Part shown: piece after piece, positions 1 through 8,239 of the stretch
Layout of the letters: every line of letters begins with the position of its first letter
Position numbering within the stretch: the first letter of the stretch is position 1
Source: Yimella sp. cx-51
GTDB lineage: Bacteria > Actinomycetota > Actinomycetes > Actinomycetales > Dermatophilaceae
Reading direction: 5' to 3'
Length of the DNA: 64,000 nucleotides
Assembly (NCBI RefSeq): GCF_017654605.1
Contig: NZ_CP072113.1
Coordinates: 1,116,001 to 1,180,000 of the forward strand
Made by a program: the position numbers and the translations under genes
The notes under the pieces: generated by a model
Told to the model about the DNA's origin: nothing
The model's database searches: none
Seen by the model: the letters and a program-made list of their open reading frames with translations, nothing else

Positions 1-11
1 GTGGGCAACTG

Positions 12-1160
12 ATGGCATCGGCCGACGCTTTGCGCCAGGCAAAGGGTGATCTTCGCCTGGAGCAGGTCACCAAGGAGTTCACCGAGTTCACCGCGGTCGA
101 CAATCTGTCGCTGCAGGTGCCGCGAGGGTCGTTCTTCGCGTTGCTGGGCCCTTCGGGCTGCGGCAAGACGACCACGTTGCGGATGATCGCCGGGTTGGAG
201 CAGCCGACCTCGGGACGGGTGCTGATCGGCGACACCGATCTCACCGGCAGTCGTCCTTATGAGCGTCCGGTGAACACGGTGTTCCAGTCGTACGCGCTCT
301 TCCCGCACCTGTCGGTACGCGACAACGTCGCCTTCGGCCCGAAGCGGCGCGGCGTGAAAAACGCTCTCGCACAAGCTGATTCGACACTCGAACTGGTGCA
401 GCTGACGCACCTCGCCAAGCGCAAGCCACAGCAGCTCTCCGGTGGTCAGCAGCAGCGCGTCGCGGTGGCACGAGCGCTGGTGAACCACCCTGAGGTGCTC
501 CTGCTCGACGAACCGCTCGGAGCGCTCGATCTGAAGTTGCGCCGAGAGATGCAGGTGGAGCTCAAGCGCATCCAGACCGAGGTGGGGCTGACCTTCATCC
601 ATGTCACCCACGACCAGGAGGAGGCCATGACGATGGCCGACACCGTCGCGGTCATGAACGCCGGTCGGATCGAGCAGATGGGTGCTCCCGAGGCGCTGTA
701 CGACCTTCCGCGCACTGCTTTCGTCGCGACCTTCCTCGGACAGTCGAATCTCACCGAGGGCAGCGCGACTGCGGACGGCGACTGGGTCACCTTCTCCTAC
801 GGCGAGGAACGTTTCCCGGTGCCGCAAACACGGTCGGCACTCAACCACGGAAAGGTCTTCCTCGGTGTTCGGCCGGAGAAGTGTCGCGTGCACGAGTCCG
901 ACCCCGGACCCTCCACCACACAGCGCAGTGTGATGGGGCCGGCGACAGTGCTCGACATCTCGTTCATCGGTGTTGCGACCAACTACCTGGTGCGCTCTCC
1001 GGCAGGCAACACGTGGGCGATCTACGAGCAGAACATGGACGTCGACCCGCAGAATTTGCGGCCGGGCGATGACGTCTGGATCAGCTGGGCGCCGCAGCAT
1101 GCATTCATCGTCTCGGCGGACGGCCCCCTGGCCACGGTGGCGGAGGAAGCGGCGTCATGA
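12..1160 (+). CDS. potA: Spermidine/putrescine ABC transporter ATP-binding subunit
   Basis: This is the cytoplasmic ATPase that powers polyamine import with the PotB and PotC permeases. The 382-residue protein has Walker A GPSGCGKTT near residue 46, the signature LSGGQQQRVAVARAL near 142, Walker B LLLDEPLG followed by the H-loop in HVTHDQEEA, and a C-terminal TOBE-type region, the domain order and length of PotA. Its ATG overlaps the TGA of a preceding frame whose last codons are the first 12 bases of the window, so an upstream gene, plausibly the substrate-binding protein PotD, is translationally coupled but lies outside. The stop overlaps potB by 4 bp. Substrate specificity between putrescine, spermidine and related amines cannot be read from the sequence. 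Confidence 0.93.
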   Translation: MASADALRQAKGDLRLEQVTKEFTEFTAVDNLSLQVPRGSFFALLGPSGCGKTTTLRMIAGLEQPTSGRVLIGDTDLTGSRPYERPVNTVFQSYALFPHLSVRDNVAFGPKRRGVKNALAQADSTLELVQLTHLAKRKPQQLSGGQQQRVAVARALVNHPEVLLLDEPLGALDLKLRREMQVELKRIQTEVGLTFIHVTHDQEEAMTMADTVAVMNAGRIEQMGAPEALYDLPRTAFVATFLGQSNLTEGSATADGDWVTFSYGEERFPVPQTRSALNHGKVFLGVRPEKCRVHESDPGPSTTQRSVMGPATVLDISFIGVATNYLVRSPAGNTWAIYEQNMDVDPQNLRPGDDVWISWAPQHAFIVSADGPLATVAEEAAS

Positions 1161-2014
1161 GCCGGAGGTGGACGCCCTATCTCCTACTGCTCCCAGGCCT
1201 GATCTGGCTCATCCTGTTCTTCATCGTGCCGTTGGCGCAATTGGCGTCGGTGAGCCTGCAGTCGGGATATCCCGGATACCCCGGCTACTACTACCGCGAT
1301 GTGAACCTCGGTAACTACTGGGACGCGTGGACGCAGTTCGCCCCGCACTTCTTCCGGTCATTGCTCTTCGCAGGTCTGGCGACCTTCTTCGCGTTCTGTC
1401 TCGCCTACCCGCTGGCGTACGCGATGGCGTTCAAGGCAGGTAAGTGGCGCAACGTGATGCTGGTCTGTGTCATCGCGCCGTTCTTCACCTCGTTCATCCT
1501 GCGCACGATCGCGTGGAAGCAGATCCTCGCCGACGAGGGTCCGGTGGCGAAAGTGCTCAACTTCTTCCACGTCATGCAGTTCATGCCCAACGGACGACTC
1601 ACCGAGACGTGGATCGCGGTCGTCGCGGGCCTCACCTACAACTTCCTGCCGTTCATGGTGTTGCCCATCTACGCGTCCCTGGAACGCGCGGACGCCCGCG
1701 TCATCGAAGCCGGCAAAGACCTCTACGCCAACGGCTTCACGACATTCCGCACAGTCACATTGCCGATGAGCATGCCGGGCGTCCTGGCCGGCACGCTGCT
1801 GACCTTCATCCCGGCAGCCGGCGACTACGTCAACGCCGACCTGCTGGGCTCGGACCGCGGCACCAAGATGGTGGGCAACGTGATCGAGAGCCAGTTCTTC
1901 AAGGTGCCCGGGGGCTATCCCACGGCGGCCGCACTGTCGTTCACGCTGATGGCATTGATCCTCGTGCTGGTGTTCTTCTACGTCCGCAAATTCGGCACGG
2001 AGGAGGTGCTGTGA
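1157..2014 (+). CDS. potB: Polyamine ABC transporter permease (PotB type)
   Basis: First membrane permease of the polyamine importer. The 285-residue protein has about six hydrophobic helices, starting with LLLLPGLIWLILFFIVPLAQL, and a cytoplasmic coupling loop around residues 190-205 (EAGKDLYANGFTTFRTVTLP) matching the EAA motif that contacts the ATPase. The ATGA overlap with potA and the GTGA overlap with potC indicate one transcript and coupled translation. Length and topology fit PotB/PotH permeases. Confidence 0.9.
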   Translation: MSRRWTPYLLLLPGLIWLILFFIVPLAQLASVSLQSGYPGYPGYYYRDVNLGNYWDAWTQFAPHFFRSLLFAGLATFFAFCLAYPLAYAMAFKAGKWRNVMLVCVIAPFFTSFILRTIAWKQILADEGPVAKVLNFFHVMQFMPNGRLTETWIAVVAGLTYNFLPFMVLPIYASLERADARVIEAGKDLYANGFTTFRTVTLPMSMPGVLAGTLLTFIPAAGDYVNADLLGSDRGTKMVGNVIESQFFKVPGGYPTAAALSFTLMALILVLVFFYVRKFGTEEVL

Positions 2015-2874
2015 GTACGGCTGCGAACAACCTCCCGAAGGGCGGTGCGGCGAGCTCGCCCAAGATGTCGCCGTTGGCCCGGGCTCAGCGGTGGGTGGCC
2101 GACCGCGTCGCGATGATCATCGCGATCTTGGTGCTGGTCTACCTGTTCGTGCCGGTGGCGTACACCTTCGTCTTCTCCTTCAACGACTACCGCAAGTCGA
2201 ACCTCACCTGGAACGGCTTCACCACCAAGCACTGGAGCAATCCGTGCGGCGCGGCCGGGGTGTGCGAGTCGCTCGGCGTCTCGCTTCGTGTCGGGTTCCT
2301 TGCCACGGTGGTGGCAACCGCGATCGGCACCGCTCTTGCGTTCGCGTTAGTACGACACAAGTTCAGGGGGAAGTCAGCGGGCAACATCCTGGTCTTCCTG
2401 CCGATGGCAACGCCTGAGATCGTCCTGGGCGCAAGCCTGCTCGCGATCTTCGTGCAGGGCTTCACCTTCCTGAAGCTCGGTTTCTGGACGATCGTGATCG
2501 CCCACATCATGTTCTGCATCTCGTTCGTGGTGGTGACCGTCCGGGCCCGTTTGCTCAGTCTCGATCCACGCCTGGAGGAAGCGGCCCAGGACCTATACGC
2601 CGGTCCTGGCACGGCCTTCTGGAAGGTGACTTTCCCGTTGGTGCTGCCGGGCATTGCCTCGGCCGCGATGCTGTCGTTCTCGCTCAGCTTCGACGACTTC
2701 ATCATCACCAACTTCGTGTCCGGCGACGAGACGACCTTCCCGAAGTTCGTCTACGTCGCCGCGCTGCGCGGTATCCCCGCACAGGCCAATGTGATCGGTT
2801 TCTCGATGTTCCTCATCGCGGTGCTGCTCGTGATCGCAGCGCAAGTCATCGGTAGCAAGCGCAGGAACAACTGA
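2011..2874 (+). CDS. potC: Polyamine ABC transporter permease (PotC type)
   Basis: Second permease of the importer. I start it at the GTG whose last two bases are the TG of the potB stop, giving 287 residues; the much longer open frame upstream is an out-of-frame shadow of potB. The hydrophilic N-terminus of about 35 residues is followed by a helix near AMIIAILVLVYLFVPVAYTF, further membrane segments, and an EAA loop EEAAQDLYAGPGTAFWKVTF. With potA and potB it makes a complete transport core lacking only a substrate-binding protein inside the window. Confidence 0.9.
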   Translation: MSTAANNLPKGGAASSPKMSPLARAQRWVADRVAMIIAILVLVYLFVPVAYTFVFSFNDYRKSNLTWNGFTTKHWSNPCGAAGVCESLGVSLRVGFLATVVATAIGTALAFALVRHKFRGKSAGNILVFLPMATPEIVLGASLLAIFVQGFTFLKLGFWTIVIAHIMFCISFVVVTVRARLLSLDPRLEEAAQDLYAGPGTAFWKVTFPLVLPGIASAAMLSFSLSFDDFIITNFVSGDETTFPKFVYVAALRGIPAQANVIGFSMFLIAVLLVIAAQVIGSKRRNN

Positions 2875-2885
2875 GGGTGGGAGCC

Positions 2886-4238
2886 ATGCGAATCCTCATG
2901 ATCGGTGCCGGTGGAGTCGGTTCGGCAGCGGCCAAGCTACTGGTGGAACGAGACTTCTTCGACGCCCTCGTGATCGCCGACTACGACGCAGACCGGGCTG
3001 CGGCCTCCGCGCAGGCAGCGACCGCGCGCAGGCCGGGGGAGTCGCGCGTTTCCTCGGCCCAGATCGATGCCTCGTCTGCGGAGGCAGTGACCGCGCTCGC
3101 TCGGGAGCACGGCATCACGCACGTCTTCAACGCCGTCGACCCGATCTTCAACATGCCTGTTTTTGATGGCGCGTTCGCTGCCGGGGCCGACTATCTCGAC
3201 ATGGCAATGTCCTTGTCGTACAAGCACCCTGACAAGCCGTTCGAAGAGTGTGGAGTGAAGCTGGGCGACGCGCAGTTCGCCAAGGCCAAGGAATGGGAGG
3301 GCGCCGGACGGCTGGCGCTGATCGGTATCGGCGTCGAGCCCGGGCTGTCGGATGTCTTCGCCCGGTATGCGGCCGATCACCTCTTCAGCGAGATCGACGA
3401 GTTCGGTACCCGCGACGGGGCCAACCTGGTGGTGCGGGACGAGCAGGGAAACGAGATCTTCGCGCCCAGCTTCTCGATGTGGACCACCATTGAGGAATGC
3501 CTCAACCCGCCGGTGATCTGGGAGAAAGACCGTGGCTGGTTCACCACGGCGCCCTTCTCCGAGCCGGAGGTCTTCGACTTCCCCGAAGGCATCGGTCCGG
3601 TGGAATGCGTGAATGTCGAGCACGAAGAGGTGCTGCTCATGCCGCGCTTCCTGGATTGCAAGCGAGCCACGTTCAAGTACGGCCTGGGCGATGAGTTCAT
3701 CAACATCCTGAAGGTGCTGCACACCCTCGGCCTGGACTCCACCGAGAAGGTGCAGGTGAAGGGCGTCCAGGTGTCGCCCCGCGACGTGGTGGCCGCGGTG
3801 CTGCCCGATCCGGCGACGGTCGGGCCGCAGATGACGGGCAAGACCTGCGCCGGTGTCTATGTGACCGGCAAGGGCAAGGACGGCCAGCCCCGAGCGACCT
3901 ACCTCTACCACGTGGTCGACAACGAGGTCACCATGCGCGACTACGACACCCAGTGCGTCGTGTGGCAGACCGCCATCAATCCCGTTGTCGCACTTGAACT
4001 TCTGGCGACCGGCGTGTGGAACGGCAAGGGCGTGCTCGGACCCGAGGCCTTCGACGCGGTGCCCTTCCTCGACCTGCTGGGCGGCGACTACAACTCGGCG
4101 TGGGGAATGGACGAGCGCGGCTTAGGCTGCGCCGGGCATAGCAATGATCGAGTTGACGCTGGCAGAACAGGTGTGGCTGATGGTCGCCGCGCCCAACACC
4201 GGGCGTCCACGCGGGGCGACCCTCGGGGTGACCACTGA
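2886..4238 (+). CDS. Saccharopine dehydrogenase / carboxynorspermidine synthase-like oxidoreductase
   Basis: NAD(P)-dependent oxidoreductase of the saccharopine dehydrogenase fold. The N-terminal Rossmann motif is MIGAGGVGSAAAKLL, followed by DADRA, FNAVDP and GIGVEPGLSD segments typical of the saccharopine/carboxynorspermidine dehydrogenase group. Position just after potABC suggests polyamine metabolism, but such genes also serve lysine catabolism, so the substrate is inferred. ATG 2886 follows a GGTGGGAG stretch; GTG 2877 is an alternative. The conserved protein appears to end near the WGMDERG segment, about residue 413; the frame then runs some 36 more residues of arginine/glycine-rich sequence across the -10 and start of the next locus, suggesting loss of the ancestral stop. 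Confidence 0.8.
   Translation: MRILMIGAGGVGSAAAKLLVERDFFDALVIADYDADRAAASAQAATARRPGESRVSSAQIDASSAEAVTALAREHGITHVFNAVDPIFNMPVFDGAFAAGADYLDMAMSLSYKHPDKPFEECGVKLGDAQFAKAKEWEGAGRLALIGIGVEPGLSDVFARYAADHLFSEIDEFGTRDGANLVVRDEQGNEIFAPSFSMWTTIEECLNPPVIWEKDRGWFTTAPFSEPEVFDFPEGIGPVECVNVEHEEVLLMPRFLDCKRATFKYGLGDEFINILKVLHTLGLDSTEKVQVKGVQVSPRDVVAAVLPDPATVGPQMTGKTCAGVYVTGKGKDGQPRATYLYHVVDNEVTMRDYDTQCVVWQTAINPVVALELLATGVWNGKGVLGPEAFDAVPFLDLLGGDYNSAWGMDERGLGCAGHSNDRVDAGRTGVADGRRAQHRASTRGDPRGDH
4123..4128 (+). promoter_or_regulatory. -10 element (TAGGCT) before the GPP34 fragment/toxin-antitoxin genes
   Basis: TAGGCT matches the actinobacterial TANNNT -10 and lies 15 bases before ATG 4144, inside the 3' extension of the upstream dehydrogenase frame. 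No convincing -35 is visible. Its position suggests that the saccharopine dehydrogenase frame originally ended just before it. Confidence 0.4.
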
Positions 4239-4500
4239 CGTCGCTGTCTTCCTCGAACTGTTGGCGGGGGGTGCGGTCACCGAGAACGGCCACGTCGTTT
4301 CACCGGCGGCTTCGCCGCAGAACGGTCTCGCCGCGATCGCTTTGGAGCGCATCGCGAGTGCGGCACCCCGCCGAGCGCTACGCCAAGGTCTCGGAAGAAG
4401 CGCAGCGATCAGGGCGCAGCCTTGCGGCCGTCGTTCGCGAGGCCATCGACCTGCGTTTTGTCGGCGAGCAGGACGCCGTGCGCATGGCCTCGGCCGCTGA
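4144..4500 (+). pseudogene. Truncated GPP34-like (Golgi phosphoprotein 3 family) fragment
   Basis: Residues 1 to about 73, starting MIELTLAEQVWLMV and including DVAVFLELLAGGAV and AIALERIAS, resemble the N-terminal third of actinobacterial GPP34 proteins, which bind phosphoinositide-like lipids in eukaryotes and have unknown roles in bacteria. Full-length members are about 200-230 residues. After position ~4360 the frame changes to arginine-rich sequence that is simply the antitoxin gene read out of frame, and no C-terminal GPP34 part is found downstream. I read this as a remnant cut by the arrival of the toxin-antitoxin pair or by a deletion. The family call rests on pattern alone. Confidence 0.4.
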
Positions 4501-4603
4501 GCTGCTTGCGATGACAGTCGAGCCCGACTCCGACGCAGGGGAGAGTCCGGCTGACCTGAAGGACGCCTATGCCGCCGAGTTGCAGCACAAGTTCGAGCGC
4601 TGA
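4358..4603 (+). CDS. CopG/ribbon-helix-helix type antitoxin
   Basis: Predicted DNA-binding antitoxin of 81 residues. The segment ERYAKVSEEAQRSGRSLAAV continuing to VREAIDLRF is the helix-turn-helix part of a ribbon-helix-helix fold, and the acidic C-terminal tail (PDSDAGESPADLKDAY) is the likely toxin-binding arm. GTG 4358 is the only suitable start; a GGAG lies about ten bases upstream. The usual N-terminal beta strand is very short here (VRHPAER), so the gene may have lost its first few codons when joined to the GPP34 fragment. The stop overlaps the toxin start (TGATG), the classic antitoxin-toxin order, so the pair is likely autoregulated. Confidence 0.65.
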   Translation: MRHPAERYAKVSEEAQRSGRSLAAVVREAIDLRFVGEQDAVRMASAAELLAMTVEPDSDAGESPADLKDAYAAELQHKFER

Positions 4604-5019
4604 TGCGCCAGGTCTTCGTTGATCCTTCTGTGCTGCTCCTGGCAATCGGTGGGGAGCATCCGTGGCGCGAGCCTTGTCGAGAAGTATTGGAAGCCGCCAG
4701 CGACGGGCGGTTGCAGATCAACCTCAGTGTGGAGGGCGGGCAGGAGTTTCTCTTCCACCGTCTGCGACATGCCGGACGGGAAAGGGCGGTTCGCGAGTTC
4801 TTCTTGGTCGACGCGATGGTCGCTTGGCACCCGTTCGATGTGGAGACCTTGCATGCGTCGCGCGATCTGATCGCTGCCGGACACGCTCGCGGCCGAGACG
4901 CAGTTCACGCTGCGACCGCCATGGCGCAGGGCTTCGGCGAAAACATCAGTTGCGATGCTGATTTCGACACCGTTCCGGGCTTGGGGCGGATCGACCCGAC
5001 CACATCGACATGGGGCTAG
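4603..5019 (+). CDS. PIN-domain ribonuclease toxin (VapC family)
   Basis: Predicted Mg-dependent endoribonuclease toxin of 138 residues. PIN-domain acidic residues are visible: Asp7 in VFVDPSVLLLAIG, a Glu in the QEFLFHR/EGG region, Asp in ARGRDAVHAATA and Asp in ISCDADFDTV. The length is typical of VapC. It is translationally coupled to the antitoxin through a TGATG overlap. VapC toxins usually cut tRNA or rRNA at a single site; the target here cannot be predicted. Its 3' end overlaps the convergent gene by 4 bp. Confidence 0.8.
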   Translation: MRQVFVDPSVLLLAIGGEHPWREPCREVLEAASDGRLQINLSVEGGQEFLFHRLRHAGRERAVREFFLVDAMVAWHPFDVETLHASRDLIAAGHARGRDAVHAATAMAQGFGENISCDADFDTVPGLGRIDPTTSTWG

Positions 5020-5552
5020 CGCGAGGGTGAGCCAGCGGTCTCAGCGGTCTGCCGTGCGCTCGCCTTCGCTGATTGCTGCAGTGAGATTCCGTGGATACCG
5101 AGGCCGATGCAGCCGAGGAGGTAAAGCGCTGTGATCGGTGCGCTGAGGAACATTGTCTCCACGAACGCACCACCGAGGAAGAAAGCCAGGATCGAGAAGA
5201 CGATCAGTTTCGCTCCGAATTCGGCTCGCTGAGGTGCCGGGCCGATAGCGCGGTAGCCGGTGGTGTCGAAGGGTTCGATCTGTCGCACTTGAAGCGGCTG
5301 GTAGCCCGGCTCCGGGGGACCATCCGAGAGGGAGATCTCAAGGTAGACGTCTTGGGCCCACGACGGACGCTCGGCCAGTTCCGCCGGCGGGTCGACACCG
5401 CGGCGTGCTGAGACGTTGACTGCGTGGTTCTGGCGCACGATCCGCGCGATCGAGCCGTGATCGAGGGACGTCTGGTAACCATCGATCGTGACCGAGTACG
5501 GCACGTTCAACGTTTCCATCTCGAATGCTCGCTTGGCGTAGATGTAAGACAT
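5016..5552 (-). CDS. Membrane-anchored protein of unknown function
   Basis: I do not recognise a family. The 178-residue protein begins MSYIYAKRAFEMETLN at an ATG preceded by GGAGGGA with five-base spacing, better than the longer start 48 bases upstream. Residues 1-110 are soluble and mixed alpha/beta; residues ~115-165 hold two hydrophobic helices (LIVFSILAFFLGGAFV and ITALYLLGCIGLGIHGI) followed by a short Ser/Ala-rich tail. This suggests a cytoplasmic domain tethered by a helical hairpin. It is transcribed alone and converges on the toxin gene. Confidence 0.6.
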   Translation of the reverse strand: MSYIYAKRAFEMETLNVPYSVTIDGYQTSLDHGSIARIVRQNHAVNVSARRGVDPPAELAERPSWAQDVYLEISLSDGPPEPGYQPLQVRQIEPFDTTGYRAIGPAPQRAEFGAKLIVFSILAFFLGGAFVETMFLSAPITALYLLGCIGLGIHGISLQQSAKASARQTAETAGSPSR

Positions 5553-5705
5553 TGCATCCCTCCGAACTGTGCGGCCTTGTACTTGCTTCTCAGGCGTCAA
5601 TCCAGTGACGCACTATGCCAGCGACGAACATTCGGCTGCTGGAGCGCAGCTGCGACCTGTGGAAAACGAACGCCACCCGGCATGTAACCCAGATCACGTC
5701 GGCGC

Positions 5706-5718
5706 AATACTTGATCCC
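5706..5718 (+). promoter_or_regulatory. Near-consensus -10 (AATACT) 7 bases before the gabD start
   Basis: AATACT at 5706-5711 followed by seven bases and ATG 5719, with no Shine-Dalgarno sequence, is the spacing expected for a leaderless transcript. The first base departs from TANNNT, so the call is weaker than others of this kind in the window. Confidence 0.35.
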
Positions 5719-7170
5719 ATGAGCGAATCGGCGATTTCCCAGGTCTCGACCCAACTGTTCATCGGCGGCCAGTGGCGCGACGCCGAGGGCGGCCGCACCC
5801 TTGAGGTGCGTAACCCCGCCACCGAGCAGGTATTGGCGAAGGTGGCCGATGCGTCCGTCACTGATGGTGAAGCGGCATTGTCGGCTGCCGTTGCAGCGCA
5901 GGCGGATTGGGCGAAAACACCGCCTCGCGACCGCAGCGAGATCTTGCGCAAGGCCTACGACCTCCTCGTCGAGCGCACCGACTTCTTCGCCGAGTTGATG
6001 ACGCTCGAAATGGGCAAGCCGTTGGCTGAAGCCCGCGGTGAAGTGGCCTATGGTTCAGAGTTCTTCCGCTGGTTCGCCGAGGAGGCCGTCCGCATCTCCG
6101 GACGCTGGTCGACCGCACCCAACGGCGCGACCCGGCTGGTCACGATGAAGCAGCCCGTCGGCCCGTGCCTGATGGTCACGCCGTGGAACTTCCCGCTCGC
6201 CATGGGCACCCGCAAGATCGGTCCGGCAGTCGCGGCCGGCTGCACGATGGTGGTCAAGCCTGCGTCGGAGACACCGCTTACGATGCTCGCCCTCGCCCAG
6301 CTCATGGAAGAGGCGGGCCTGCCCAAGGGCGTGCTCAATGTGCTCACGACGTCCGACTCCGGCGGCGTCATGGAGCCGCTCATCCGTGACCCGAGGGCAC
6401 GCAAGCTGACGTTCACCGGCTCCACCGGGGTGGGCCGCAAGCTGGTCGAGCAATCGGCGCAGCAGCTGCTGCGTGTCTCGATGGAGCTCGGTGGCAATGC
6501 GCCCTTCATCGTCTTCGAGGACGCCGACGTCGACGCCGCGGTCGAGGGCGCGATGCTGGCCAAGATGCGCAACATCGGCGAGGCCTGCACCGCCGCCAAC
6601 CGGTTCTTCGTGCACGAGTCGGTCGCAGTGGAGTTCAGCGAAAAATTCGCCGAGAAGATGGCCGCGATGAAGGTGGGCAACGGCATGGACGACGGCGTCA
6701 CCGTCGGCCCGCTCATCACGGCGAAAGCCGTTGCAGGAGTGCAGGAACTGCTCGACGACGCCGTGGAGCGTGGCGCGAAGGTGGTCACCGGTGGCACGCC
6801 CGCCGAGGGCGCCGGCTACTTCTTCAACCCCACCGTGCTCACTGACGTCCCGCGTGATGCGCGGATGGTGGCCGAGGAGATCTTCGGTCCGGTCGCCGGA
6901 CTCCAGACCTTCACCGATGAGGACGACGTCATAGCGCGCGCCAACGACACCGAGTTCGGGCTGGTGGCCTACTTCTTCACCCGTGATCTTGCACGCGGCA
7001 TCCGAGTGAGTGAGGCACTCGAATACGGCATGGTCGGCGTCAATCAGGGCATCGTCTCCAACCCGGCGGCCCCCTTCGGTGGTGTGAAGGCGTCCGGCTT
7101 CGGTCGAGAGGGCGGCTTCGAGGGCATCGAGGAATATCTGGAGACCAAGTACGTCGGCCTCGCGCTCTGA
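5719..7170 (+). CDS. gabD: NAD(P)-dependent succinate-semialdehyde dehydrogenase
   Basis: Oxidises succinate semialdehyde to succinate, the last step of GABA and putrescine catabolism feeding the TCA cycle. The 483-residue protein has VTPWNFPLAM (cofactor/oxyanion Asn), FTGSTGVGRKL, the active-site Glu in MELGGNAPFIVFEDADVD and the catalytic Cys in GEACTAANRFF, the pattern specific to GabD-like enzymes. ATG 5719 is chosen because family members begin close to the STQLFIGGQW segment; the open frame upstream is unrelated. The nearby polyamine importer supports a role in putrescine degradation, but no aminotransferase gene is seen in the window. Confidence 0.88.
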   Translation: MSESAISQVSTQLFIGGQWRDAEGGRTLEVRNPATEQVLAKVADASVTDGEAALSAAVAAQADWAKTPPRDRSEILRKAYDLLVERTDFFAELMTLEMGKPLAEARGEVAYGSEFFRWFAEEAVRISGRWSTAPNGATRLVTMKQPVGPCLMVTPWNFPLAMGTRKIGPAVAAGCTMVVKPASETPLTMLALAQLMEEAGLPKGVLNVLTTSDSGGVMEPLIRDPRARKLTFTGSTGVGRKLVEQSAQQLLRVSMELGGNAPFIVFEDADVDAAVEGAMLAKMRNIGEACTAANRFFVHESVAVEFSEKFAEKMAAMKVGNGMDDGVTVGPLITAKAVAGVQELLDDAVERGAKVVTGGTPAEGAGYFFNPTVLTDVPRDARMVAEEIFGPVAGLQTFTDEDDVIARANDTEFGLVAYFFTRDLARGIRVSEALEYGMVGVNQGIVSNPAAPFGGVKASGFGREGGFEGIEEYLETKYVGLAL

Positions 7171-7183
7171 CAGCGTGCGCAGC

Positions 7184-7879
7184 ATGGGCGCCCTGGCGGC
7201 TATCAATCGCGTGAGCGGTCGTGCGAAGACGGCCGTCTCTGCGTTCGTCGGCTTGTGCGCGCTGCATCTCGGTTCGCAAATGGTCGAGCCGGACGGACTG
7301 GTAGCGGAGCTCACCCAGCCGCTGCTGATGCCTGCGCTCGGCGCGACGCTCCTCACCGCCACCGACGATCGAGGACGGCTGGTGCGCTGGACTCTTTGCG
7401 CTCTTGCGGCGTCCTGGCTCGGTGACACGATTCCGCGTTTCCTCGAAGGAGACCCGGCCTTCCTGTCGCTCATCGGGTGCTTCCTGTTGGCGCAGCTGGC
7501 CTACATCGCGGGGTTCTGGCCTTTTCGTCGCGAAGCCTTGCCGGTGCAACGGCCCCTCACCGCACTCGGCTATCTCGCAGCCCTCGTGGGAATGGTCGCC
7601 TGGTGCCGCGAAGGCGCTGGTGCGCTGCTGGCGCCGGTCATCGTCTACGGCCTGAATCTCTCGGCGATGGCTGCGCTTTCCACCGGTGTCTCGACGAAGG
7701 CCGGAATCGGAGGAGCGATCTTCCTCGTCTCCGACTCACTGATCGCCCTCCACGCATTCGCCGACATCGAACTGCCCTATCGCAGCTTCTGGGTGATGTC
7801 GACCTACCTGGCGGCCCAGAGCCTGATCGTGCGCGCCGTCGTGGAACGACCACGGTCAGAAACAGGCGCCTGGGGATAA
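7184..7879 (+). CDS. YhhN/TMEM86 family protein (lysoplasmalogenase-like)
   Basis: Integral membrane protein of 231 residues with about eight hydrophobic helices. The two conserved Asp-containing motifs of the YhhN family are visible: LGDTIPRF near residue 80 and VSDSLIALH near residue 185. Characterised members cleave the vinyl-ether bond of lysoplasmalogens; the bacterial substrate is uncertain. ATG 7184 is preferred over GTG 7175. It begins 13 bases after gabD and has no evident ribosome-binding site, so it may be co-transcribed. Confidence 0.75.
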   Translation: MGALAAINRVSGRAKTAVSAFVGLCALHLGSQMVEPDGLVAELTQPLLMPALGATLLTATDDRGRLVRWTLCALAASWLGDTIPRFLEGDPAFLSLIGCFLLAQLAYIAGFWPFRREALPVQRPLTALGYLAALVGMVAWCREGAGALLAPVIVYGLNLSAMAALSTGVSTKAGIGGAIFLVSDSLIALHAFADIELPYRSFWVMSTYLAAQSLIVRAVVERPRSETGAWG

Positions 7880-7882
7880 CTT

Positions 7883-7912
7883 TTCACCGGCTTCCCCGAT
7901 CCGTCATAGCCT
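7883..7912 (+). promoter_or_regulatory. Candidate promoter of the type VII-like cassette
   Basis: TTCACC at 7883-7888 and TAGCCT at 7907-7912 are 18 bases apart. A transcript from about 7919 would include the strong GAGGAGGA ribosome-binding site at 7930 before GTG 7943. Confidence 0.45.
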
Positions 7913-7942
7913 GCCGCAGGCACCGTGACGAGGAGGAGATCA

Positions 7943-8239
7943 GTGAATCTGCAAGTCAATTCGGCTGCGCTGCAAGACAGTTCACGTCAGATGCGGCGAA
8001 CGGTCGATGCGGTCGGCAACGCACCGGGGGCGGTACACCAGGCCTTCCAGTCGGTCGGTGCCAGCTGCGGCGACGGTGGCTGCGCAGCGCTGGCCACCTC
8101 CTTGGCAGGTGCTTGGAACCTTGCCTTGGGTGGGCTGTCGGCCAGTTCCGAGGCGCTGGCGAAAACCACCGAATCGGCCGGTGGCAGCTACGCCGATACC
8201 GAGCGTGTGGTCATGCACGCAGTCGGGACGGCACGGTGA
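7943..8239 (+). CDS. Small EspC/ESAT-6-like helical protein with YxxxE signal
   Basis: A 98-residue protein without a signal peptide, predicted as a helix-turn-helix hairpin. The second helix ends in GGSYADTERVV, which contains Y-A-D-T-E, matching the YxxxD/E type VII secretion signal, at the position where EspC-like (DUF2580) proteins carry theirs. The turn holds a Cys pair (SCGDGGC) and an AWNL in place of a WxG. GTG 7943 follows GAGGAGGA at a good distance; the longer frame starting at 7925 would use that site as coding. Its last codon overlaps the next gene's GTG. Secretion is inferred from the motif, and no ESX machinery is encoded nearby. Confidence 0.6.
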   Translation: MNLQVNSAALQDSSRQMRRTVDAVGNAPGAVHQAFQSVGASCGDGGCAALATSLAGAWNLALGGLSASSEALAKTTESAGGSYADTERVVMHAVGTAR

